This document shows, one piece after another, positions 1 to 4,935 of a stretch of DNA of 6,630 bases. This DNA is from Clostridia bacterium (GTDB taxonomy: Bacteria > Bacillota > Clostridia > CAKSNL01 > HGM11501), in the NCBI GenBank assembly GCA_030535815.1, contig JAUNRD010000106.1:1-6630 (forward strand), written 5' to 3'. The position numbers and the translations under genes were made by a program. Every line of letters begins with the position of its first letter. Positions within the stretch are counted from its first letter, which is position 1. Below the pieces are notes generated by a model. That model did not search any database, was not told the origin of the DNA, and worked only from the letters and a program-made list of their open reading frames with translations.

Positions 1-1050
1 TGTATTTATGATGATATAGAAATTTGCGATAACGATATTGTTGCTGTTTTTGACGAGGGTTGGAGATATATAAATGTTTATGATGAAAGTAATTCTTACT
101 ACTATATAGGTCGTTTTCCGTATAAATTCAGAGACGGACTTGCAAGGGTGTATTCGGAAGAAAAAGGAAAATACGGATATATCAACAAAAAGTGGGAGCT
201 TGTTATACCTTTCAAATACAGCCATGCGTGGGATTTTGAGAATGGTTTGGCAAAAGTTTCGGAAGAGCCGGAAGCAGGAGAATGGTATTATATAGATAAT
301 AACGGGCAAACAAAAATCTCACCAAGAGATTATAATGTCATAGCCAATGGCGGGGTTTTTACAGGTATAAAGATAACAATTTTATATTCGGGACTTACGC
401 CTCCGGCAACTGACAAAGCAGTTTTGGACAGCGATGGAAACAGAATTACAGAGTTTACCTATGCGGATATTCGACCATTTAATAACGGAATTGCAATAGC
501 AACAAAAAATGATTTGGGTAGCGGACTGATAAATAAATATGGTGCTGAAATAACGCCCTTTGGTTTTTTCGACTTGGATTATATAGAAAAAAACAAGTAC
601 AGTTTTTCAATTCTTGATACCGATACAGGCATTACGAGAGCCGGGATTTTAGAAATTCCCGATGATGCATCTGAAAGAAGACCTGCCGTTGAAAGACCGA
701 TTACCGTTTATGTAAACGGTGTAGATTTGTATTTTGATACGCCTCCCGTGATAATAAATGGCAGAGTGTTAGTGCCGATGCGAAAAATATTTGAAACACT
801 TGGTTGTGAAATTTTATGGGATTCAGAAACAAATACCGTAACGGCAGTTAAAGGGGCAACCAAGATTAAACTCGGCATTGGAGAAAATACAGCTTTTGTC
901 AATGACGACACTGTTTGTCTTGATTCTCCGGGTGTTATTATGAATAATCGTACGCTTGTACCTATAAGATTCATTGCAGATGCACTTGATATGAATGTTG
1001 AGTGGAATGAAGATATGCGCAGAGTTTATATAACCAGCAGTGAAAAGTGA
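1..1050 (+). CDS. WG-repeat protein with C-terminal copper-amine-oxidase-N-like domain (5' end missing)
   Basis: The reading frame is open from the first base, so the start lies outside the window; 349 codons are visible before TGA. A GTG at 148 would be a start codon, but it falls inside a WG-type repeat and has no ribosome binding site, so it is an internal valine. Visible residues about 43-190 carry degenerate WG (beta-hairpin) repeats, recognisable from RDGLARV, KYGYINKKWELVIPFKY and FENGLAKV, with a later weaker copy (FNNGIAIA, GLINKYGAEITPF). Residues about 234-349 form a copper-amine-oxidase N-terminal-like domain (PF07833 type) with two similar half-units, GRVLVPMRKIFETLG...ILWD and NRTLVPIRFIADAL...VEWN. 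This domain is non-catalytic; in Firmicutes it is common in exported proteins and is thought to bind cell wall or ligands. An extracellular or surface protein is likely, but the signal peptide would be upstream. The specific function is unknown. Confidence 0.85.
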   Translation, partial: CIYDDIEICDNDIVAVFDEGWRYINVYDESNSYYYIGRFPYKFRDGLARVYSEEKGKYGYINKKWELVIPFKYSHAWDFENGLAKVSEEPEAGEWYYIDNNGQTKISPRDYNVIANGGVFTGIKITILYSGLTPPATDKAVLDSDGNRITEFTYADIRPFNNGIAIATKNDLGSGLINKYGAEITPFGFFDLDYIEKNKYSFSILDTDTGITRAGILEIPDDASERRPAVERPITVYVNGVDLYFDTPPVIINGRVLVPMRKIFETLGCEILWDSETNTVTAVKGATKIKLGIGENTAFVNDDTVCLDSPGVIMNNRTLVPIRFIADALDMNVEWNEDMRRVYITSSEK

Positions 1051-1060
1051 TTAAAAAAGA

Positions 1061-1094
1061 TTAAGCCCTGAATGTCAAAGCATTCAGGGCTTAA
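1061..1094. terminator. Hairpin terminator between convergent genes, stronger on the minus strand
   Basis: A perfect 14-bp inverted repeat, TTAAGCCCTGAATG (1061-1074) and its complement (1081-1094), encloses a 6-nt loop. Read on the minus strand the stem is followed by TCTTTTTTAA, a good U-tract, so it should end the AP endonuclease transcript, whose stop codon lies 7 bp away. Read on the plus strand it is followed only by a weak TTAG stretch, although the TTAATTA at the stem base may still give some termination for the WG-repeat gene. Confidence 0.8.
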
Positions 1095-1100
1095 TTAGGC

Positions 1101-1850
1101 TTATAAATCAGCAAGTAATTCCACCGGACAATGGTCGGAACCGTAAATCTCTGTGTGGATTTTACTGTCTATTACAAAATCCATGGTGTCGGTTACAAAA
1201 TAGTCAATTCTCCATCCTGCGTTTTTCTCCCTGGCGCTGAAGCGATAGCTCCACCAGGAATAGGTTACGGTGTCGGGATAGAGGGTGCGGAAGGTATCGT
1301 GAAAGCCCGATGCCAAAAGCTCGGAAAACTTTTCACGCTCCTCTATTGTAAAGCCGGGGTTTTTTGTGTTGGTTTTGGGATTTTTAAGGTCAATTTCCTC
1401 GTGGGCAACATTTAAGTCCCCGGTATAGACAACGTGCTTTTTCTCCTTTAATGAGGAAAGGTAGCCCCGCATGGCATCCTCCCATTCCATACGGTAGGAA
1501 AGGCGCTTTAAGCCGTCCTGTGAATTGGGAGTGTAGCAGCAGACAAAGTAGAAGTCGGGAAATTCCAAAGTTATTACTCTGCCCTCGGTATCGTGCTCGG
1601 GAATCCCGAGTCCGTAGGTAACTGCCAAAGGCTCTTCCTTTGAGAAAACCGCCGTACCCGAATAGCCCTTCTTTTCGGCATAGTTAAAATATTTATGGTA
1701 GATAGGAAAGTCTAAATCCAGCTGCCCTTCCTGCATCTTTGTTTCCTGAAGACAGAAAATATCCGCATCAAGATTTAAAAAGATTTCGGAAAAGCCCTTC
1801 TGATATACGGCACGAAGACCGTTTACATTCCAGGAAATAAATTTTTTCAT
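1101..1850 (-). CDS. exoA: Exodeoxyribonuclease III / AP endonuclease (ExoA/Xth type)
   Basis: The product is a 249-residue member of the exonuclease-endonuclease-phosphatase superfamily, close to the usual length for ExoA. These cytoplasmic, metal-dependent enzymes cut the DNA backbone 5' of abasic sites and remove 3'-blocking groups in base excision repair. Conserved motifs are in order: WNVNGLRA at 7-14 (metal-site Asn8), LQETK at 34-38 (Glu36), YTPNS at 106-110 (catalytic Tyr), GDLNVAHEEIDL at 144-155 (Asp145, Asn147), WWSYR near 199 with WRIDYF at 213-218, and SDHCPV at 238-243 (Asp239-His240 pair). All key residues are present. ATG at 1850 is chosen because GAGGTG lies 6 nt upstream and a consensus promoter lies just beyond. 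A longer frame starting at GTG 1877 would begin inside that promoter and is rejected. The gene diverges from a nuclease-fold gene. Confidence 0.95.
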   Translation of the reverse strand: MKKFISWNVNGLRAVYQKGFSEIFLNLDADIFCLQETKMQEGQLDLDFPIYHKYFNYAEKKGYSGTAVFSKEEPLAVTYGLGIPEHDTEGRVITLEFPDFYFVCCYTPNSQDGLKRLSYRMEWEDAMRGYLSSLKEKKHVVYTGDLNVAHEEIDLKNPKTNTKNPGFTIEEREKFSELLASGFHDTFRTLYPDTVTYSWWSYRFSAREKNAGWRIDYFVTDTMDFVIDSKIHTEIYGSDHCPVELLADL

Positions 1851-1878
1851 TGACAACACCTCGGAAATATTATACACT
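1850..1878 (+). promoter_or_regulatory. Sigma-A-type promoter for the DUF2161-like gene and rsmE
   Basis: A perfect -35 box TTGACA (1850-1855) is followed after 17 bp by TACACT (1873-1878), a four-of-six match to the -10 consensus. The predicted start near 1885 gives a leader of about 30 nt to the ATG at 1916, with the ribosome binding site AAAGGAG at 1901-1907 inside it. The -35 box starts at the last base of the start codon of the divergent AP endonuclease gene. Confidence 0.55.
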
Positions 1879-1897
1879 ATATTTCATATTAAGTCAA
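1869..1897 (-). promoter_or_regulatory. Sigma-A promoter for the AP endonuclease gene
   Basis: On the minus strand TTGACT (1897-1892) and a perfect TATAAT (1874-1869) are separated by exactly 17 bp. Transcription should start near 1862, leaving a leader of only about 12 nt in which GAGGTG (1862-1857) is essentially the first sequence of the mRNA. This -10 box overlaps the predicted -10 box of the divergent promoter by two bases. Confidence 0.8.
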
Positions 1898-1915
1898 CGG
1901 AAAGGAGTTATAAAA

Positions 1916-2611
1916 ATGCCGGAAACAGATTTATATATGCCGGTAAAAACTCTTTTTGAAAATATGGGATATTCCGTAAAGGCGGAGGTGCTTGATGCCG
2001 ATGTCCTTGCGGTAAAGGACGGCGAAACCGTGGCGGTTGAGCTTAAGCTATCCTTAAATCTTGACGTAATCGTTCAGGCGGCACTGAGGCAGAAGGTGGC
2101 AGACAAGGTATATATCGCCGTACCGCCTGCAAAAAGGGCAGCCTTAAAGAAAAGACAGAATATATCCCATGTACTGCGTCGGCTTGAAATAGGCCTTATA
2201 ACCGTAAGGGAGGATGAGGCGAAAATTACCTTTGAGGCAAAGGAATTTGACCGCAGGGGTGCCATAAGTCGGTCTAAAAAGACCAGAGAAAAGATGATGG
2301 ACGAATTTTCCCTTCGCCACGGGGACGAAAATGTGGGCGGCACCAACGGGAAAACAATGACGGTTTACCGGGAGCGTGCCATACTGATTGCGGCGCTTTC
2401 GGAAAAATACGGCGAAATAAAAATGGCCGACATTCCTTATTTGTCGGGAAACCCCAGGGCAAAGTCCATAATTGATAGCAATTACTATGGCTGGTTTAAT
2501 AAAAACGGAAAAAGCTATACAATAACGGATAAGTGCAGAAAAGAGCTTAAAAGCTATGCAAAGCTTAAAAAAACTCTGCTGAGTGAAGCGGAAGGAAAAA
2601 AGGTGAAATAA
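1916..2611 (+). CDS. DUF2161-like protein with PD-(D/E)XK nuclease fold
   Basis: The product is a 231-residue protein resembling the DUF2161 family, annotated as putative PD-(D/E)XK phosphodiesterases. The N-terminal part (about 5-75) shows the expected order: a helix (PVKTLFENMGYSVKAEV), Asp29 in DADVLAV, then Glu42-Leu-Lys44 in VAVELKL, followed by a helix with Gln54 and Arg58 (VIVQAALRQKVADKVYIAVP). Asp29, Glu42 and Lys44 are the likely metal-binding and catalytic residues. The C-terminal part (about 150-225) is basic and winged-helix-like and could bind DNA. Cellular role and substrate are not established for the family; nuclease activity is inferred from the fold. ATG 1916 is preceded by AAAGGAG with an 8-nt spacer, while the upstream TTG at 1850 lies in the promoter. 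Its stop codon directly abuts the rsmE start, so the two are co-transcribed and probably translationally coupled. Confidence 0.8.
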   Translation: MPETDLYMPVKTLFENMGYSVKAEVLDADVLAVKDGETVAVELKLSLNLDVIVQAALRQKVADKVYIAVPPAKRAALKKRQNISHVLRRLEIGLITVREDEAKITFEAKEFDRRGAISRSKKTREKMMDEFSLRHGDENVGGTNGKTMTVYRERAILIAALSEKYGEIKMADIPYLSGNPRAKSIIDSNYYGWFNKNGKSYTITDKCRKELKSYAKLKKTLLSEAEGKKVK

Positions 2612-3325
2612 ATGCCTAAATTTTTTGTTGACAAATGTCAGGTTTTAAGTGATAATATAACTGTCACGGGGGACGATGTGAATCATATATCGAGAGTGCT
2701 CCGTATGCAGGTGGGAGATGAATTAACCGTCTGCGACAAAGAGGGTATGGACTACTTTTGTGAAATTGAAAAAATCACAAAGGAAGAAGTTTTATTAAAA
2801 ATAAACGGAAAGGAAGAATGCCCCGCCGAGCCTGAAACAAAGGTAACGCTTTATCAGTGCATTCCGAAATCCGGGAAGATGGATTCCATCATTCAGAAAG
2901 CGGTGGAGCTTGGGGTTTATGAAATTTATCCCGTACTTTCAAAAAGATGCGTTGCCAAGGGAGAAAAAAGTGACCGCTGGCAGAAAATTGCATTTGAGGC
3001 GGCAAAGCAATGCGGAAGAGGTATTATACCGAAGGTACACTCTGCCGTAAACTTTTCCGAAGCAATAGCTTCACTTGCTGAAAAGGAGCTGGCGCTTTTT
3101 CCCTATGAAGATGCAAAGGACGGCTCTCTTTCAGAAATTCCGACAGATGTTAAAACCGTGGGTATAATAATCGGTCCCGAGGGCGGATTTGATCCTTCAG
3201 AGGTGGATATGGGAAGCAAAAAGGGCGCGAGGATAATTACTTTAGGTAAAAGAATCCTCCGCACGGAAACTGCGGGAAGCACGGTTATTGCAATAGTAAT
3301 GAGCGCTCTCGGCGAAATGGGCTGA
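2612..3325 (+). CDS. rsmE: 16S rRNA (uracil(1498)-N(3))-methyltransferase RsmE
   Basis: The product is a 237-residue SPOUT-class methyltransferase of normal family length. RsmE uses S-adenosylmethionine to methylate N3 of U1498 in helix 44 of 16S rRNA on the assembled 30S subunit. The N-terminal PUA-like domain (about 1-72) carries the typical HISRVLR at 25-31. The C-terminal knotted domain has the family signatures GPEGGF at 188-193 and LGKRILRTETA at 211-221, which form the SAM-binding trefoil knot. Also present are the conserved KSGKMDSIIQKAVELGV segment and QCGRGIIPKV. The start ATG follows the upstream stop codon with no gap. Its ribosome binding site AGGTG (2601-2605) lies inside the end of the preceding gene, which supports coupling. 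In many Firmicutes rsmE sits beside prmA; here its partner is a DUF2161-like nuclease gene. Confidence 0.95.
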   Translation: MPKFFVDKCQVLSDNITVTGDDVNHISRVLRMQVGDELTVCDKEGMDYFCEIEKITKEEVLLKINGKEECPAEPETKVTLYQCIPKSGKMDSIIQKAVELGVYEIYPVLSKRCVAKGEKSDRWQKIAFEAAKQCGRGIIPKVHSAVNFSEAIASLAEKELALFPYEDAKDGSLSEIPTDVKTVGIIIGPEGGFDPSEVDMGSKKGARIITLGKRILRTETAGSTVIAIVMSALGEMG

Positions 3326-3334
3326 GTGTGTTTA

Positions 3335-3340
3335 TATAAT
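3335..3340 (+). promoter_or_regulatory. Possible -10 box for the PotD-like gene
   Basis: A perfect TATAAT lies in the 35-bp gap between rsmE and the PotD-like gene, about 7 bp before a suitable start point and upstream of the ribosome binding site AAAGGA at 3351-3356. No convincing -35 box lies 16-18 bp upstream and there is no TGn extension. It is only a candidate; read-through from the rsmE operon is the alternative. Confidence 0.3.
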
Positions 3341-3360
3341 TTAAGAAACGAAAGGAAAGA

Positions 3361-4419
3361 TTGGTAAAGGTGAAAAGAATTTTGGCACTGGCACTTGTTG
3401 TCGCTATGGCATCCTTACTCCTTGCAGGATGCGGTGGGGAGAAGAAAGAGACATTGAAGGTATTTAACTGGGGCGAGTATATCGCAGACGGCGTTATTGA
3501 GGATTTTGAAAAGGAATATAACTGCCGCGTAATATATGAGACCTTTGACAGTAACGAGGCAATGATGGCTAAGGTTCAGAATTCAGGCTCTTCAAGCTAT
3601 GACGTGGTGTTCCCCTCGGAATACACCGTTTCCAAAATGATAGAGCTTGGTATGCTTCACGAGCTTAACTATGAAAATATTCCCAATGCTTCATACATAG
3701 ACGGGAAATATAAAGGGCTTTCATACGATCCCGAAAACAAATATTCCGTTCCTTATATGATGAATACTCTTGGTATTCTTTATAACACCGAAATGGTAAA
3801 AGAGGACGTTACAAGCATCGGCATACTCTTTGACGAAAAGTATAAGGGTAATGTGCTTATGTTAAACGGTATGAGAGATACCCTCGGTATGGCTCTTAAA
3901 TATCTCGGCTATTCCATGAATACAGATAATGCTGCGGAAATCGAGGAAGCCAAAGCAATTCTCATCGAGCAGAAGGATAATGTTTTAGCATACTGCGGAG
4001 ATGAGGTAAGGGATAAAATGTTAAACGGAGAAGCAGCCCTTGCACTGGTATTCTCCGGTGAAGGAAACAAGGCTGTGGCAGAAAGCGAAGGAATGCTTGA
4101 AATGACGGCGGTTCCCTTAGAAGGAAGCAACCTTGCCATAGATACAATGGTTGTTCTTGAAAAGAGTGAGCATAAGGAGCTGGCTGAAAAGTTTGTAAAC
4201 TTTATGCTTCGCCCCGATATTGCCCTCCGTAATGCAGAGGAAACCGGATACACATCGCCCAACACAGAGGCTGTTTCGATGCTTCCTCCCGAAATAGGAG
4301 AAAATACAAACTACTATCCCACAGAGGAAGAGCTTTCCCGCTGCGAGATATTCTTATATCTCCCGGAGGATGCTGAAAAGCTCTGGTCAGACGCGTGGAC
4401 AAAAATACTTGCATCTTAA
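3361..4419 (+). CDS. potD: PotD-like substrate-binding lipoprotein of a polyamine-type ABC transporter
   Basis: The product is a 352-residue periplasmic-binding-protein-type lipoprotein. Residues 1-24 are a lipoprotein signal: a basic start, a hydrophobic core and the lipobox L21-A22-G23-C24, so it should be anchored on the outer face of the membrane. Family hallmarks are VFNWGEYI at 34-41, ETFDSNEAM at 60-68, SYDVVFPSEY at 79-88, KYSVPYMMNTLGILYN at 127-142 and GYTSPN at 296-301. Known PotD proteins bind spermidine or putrescine and deliver it to PotBC permeases powered by PotA. No permease or ATPase gene is adjacent here. The segment matching the usual NIWVDGMVI reads NLAIDTMVV (257-265): the ligand Asp261 is kept, but the normal Trp is Ala259, so the ligand may differ. 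The start is uncertain: TTG 3361 is close to AAAGGA (4 nt), and GTG 3370 is farther away (13 nt) but gives the more typical MKRILALA start. Confidence 0.88.
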   Translation: MVKVKRILALALVVAMASLLLAGCGGEKKETLKVFNWGEYIADGVIEDFEKEYNCRVIYETFDSNEAMMAKVQNSGSSSYDVVFPSEYTVSKMIELGMLHELNYENIPNASYIDGKYKGLSYDPENKYSVPYMMNTLGILYNTEMVKEDVTSIGILFDEKYKGNVLMLNGMRDTLGMALKYLGYSMNTDNAAEIEEAKAILIEQKDNVLAYCGDEVRDKMLNGEAALALVFSGEGNKAVAESEGMLEMTAVPLEGSNLAIDTMVVLEKSEHKELAEKFVNFMLRPDIALRNAEETGYTSPNTEAVSMLPPEIGENTNYYPTEEELSRCEIFLYLPEDAEKLWSDAWTKILAS

Positions 4420-4420
4420 T

Positions 4421-4457
4421 AAAAAACTGTATGACGGATTCCGTCATACAGTTTTTT
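4421..4457. terminator. Bidirectional intrinsic terminator between the PotD-like and XRE genes
   Basis: CTGTATGACGG (4427-4437) pairs perfectly with 4441-4451 around a 3-nt loop. It is flanked by six A (4421-4426) on the left and seven T (4452-4458) on the right, so a U-tract follows the stem in both directions. Counting the A/T arms, the duplex reaches 17 bp. It ends the PotD-like transcript on the plus strand and the XRE transcript on the minus strand, whose TAA stop starts within the T run. Confidence 0.93.
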
Positions 4458-4795
4458 TATTCAAGCAACATATTTATTCGCTCTTCAATCCGGATTTTAT
4501 CCTCTTTGGACAGCTTTTTGTATTTGGAAAAAAAGGCGTGTTCTTCTCCGGCAAGCTCTTCGGCAGATGCATCGCGGACTATGGGGGAAGAGTCGTTTGT
4601 AAGCCCGACAATAAAGTCGGCAGAGGTGTGCAAGGTTATGGCCATTCTTGCTATTATTTCTGCCCTGGGTTCGCATTGACAGTGAAGATATTTATACAGA
4701 CTCTGTTTTGAAATGCCCACTTTTTCTGCAAGCTCCGTCTGTTTCATGTCAAGATTTTCCATTAGGTATATAAGTCTCTCAGCAAGGGTCTGCAC
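4457..4795 (-). CDS. XRE-family transcriptional regulator (Cro/CI-type helix-turn-helix)
   Basis: The product is a 112-residue protein with an N-terminal Cro/CI-type helix-turn-helix (about 4-60). The core is MKQTELAEKVGISKQSLYKYL (17-37), with recognition-helix residues around S29-K30-Q31-S32, followed by PRAEIIARMAITLHTSADFIVGL, a typical fifth helix of this fold. After a short polar linker, the C-terminal KYKKLSKEDKIRIEERINMLL (about 91-111) is predicted helical and could dimerise. GTG 4795 is preferred over GTG 4804 because AAGGAAG (4810-4804) gives an 8-nt spacer to 4795 but would abut or overlap 4804. The gene is divergent from the lipoprotein gene at 4936, and the intergenic region holds three phased repeats that are likely operator sites. 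Control of that gene, with possible autoregulation, is inferred. It shares its terminator with the convergent PotD-like gene. Confidence 0.9.
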   Translation of the reverse strand: MQTLAERLIYLMENLDMKQTELAEKVGISKQSLYKYLHCQCEPRAEIIARMAITLHTSADFIVGLTNDSSPIVRDASAEELAGEEHAFFSKYKKLSKEDKIRIEERINMLLE

Positions 4796-4817
4796 GGCAA
4801 TCACTTCCTTTTTTAAT

Positions 4818-4823
4818 ATTATA
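4818..4823 (-). promoter_or_regulatory. -10 box of the XRE regulator gene
   Basis: A perfect TATAAT on the minus strand lies about 22 bp upstream of the preferred GTG start, with the ribosome binding site between them. The -35 region at 17 bp spacing reads AGCATC, a poor match, so this promoter looks weak or activator- or repressor-modulated. An inverted GTTTAC (4833-4838), the complement of the GTAAAC core of the nearby repeats, sits between the two promoter elements. Confidence 0.5.
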
Positions 4824-4849
4824 CACCATAAAGTTTACCAGATGCTGAA

Positions 4850-4920
4850 AGTAAACAAAAATTGAAAAATATATTGACAGTAAACAAAAATTGCTATACA
4901 ATGGTAAAGTAAACCAAAAT
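4850..4920 (+). repeat. Three operator-like direct repeats at a 29-bp period
   Basis: AGTAAACAAAAATTG occurs identically at 4850-4864 and 4879-4893, and a third copy, AGTAAACCAAAAT, lies at 4908-4920 with one mismatch over 13 bp. The starts are exactly 29 bp apart in both intervals, while the 14 bp between copies are unrelated. The copies lie just upstream of the -35 box, between -35 and -10 (sharing one base with the -35 box), and at the predicted transcription start of the lipoprotein gene. This is the layout expected for repressor sites, and the divergent XRE gene supplies the obvious candidate protein. Confidence 0.75.
4874..4902 (+). promoter_or_regulatory. Sigma-A promoter of the lipoprotein gene
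   Basis: A perfect TTGACA (4874-4879) and TACAAT (4897-4902, five of six) are separated by 17 bp. Transcription would start near 4908-4910, giving a leader of about 27 nt with AAAGGAG (4921-4927) as ribosome binding site. The spacer is almost entirely occupied by the second copy of the 29-bp-phased repeat, so a protein bound there would exclude RNA polymerase. Confidence 0.8.
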
Positions 4921-4935
4921 AAAGGAGAATATGAA

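Noticed and set aside
1..1050. Reading the copper-amine-oxidase-N-like domain as an amine oxidase enzyme
   Set aside because: Only the small non-catalytic N-terminal-type domain is present; there is no quinone-cofactor catalytic domain.
1851..1877. Nine-codon N-terminal extension of the AP endonuclease starting at GTG 1877
   Set aside because: It would start between the -35 and -10 boxes of the gene's own consensus promoter, while ATG 1850 has GAGGTG at 6 nt.
1850..1915. Upstream TTG start (1850) for the DUF2161-like protein
   Set aside because: This stretch contains the overlapping divergent promoters, and ATG 1916 has a strong ribosome binding site.
4370..4711. Two plus-strand open frames of about 100 codons across the XRE gene
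   Set aside because: They are shadows of the minus-strand regulator gene, cross a strong terminator, have no ribosome binding site and resemble no family I know.
4850..4893. GTAAACA as a forkhead-type eukaryotic factor site
   Set aside because: The match is coincidental; the sequence is bacterial and the meaningful feature is the 29-bp spacing.
4850..4920. The three repeats as a minimal CRISPR array
   Set aside because: Repeats are only 13-15 bp with 14-bp gaps, they coincide with promoter elements, and no cas gene is present.
4891..4935. TTG start at 4891 for the lipoprotein
   Set aside because: It lies within the promoter spacer and would precede the transcription start; ATG 4936 follows AAAGGAG and begins a clean lipoprotein signal.
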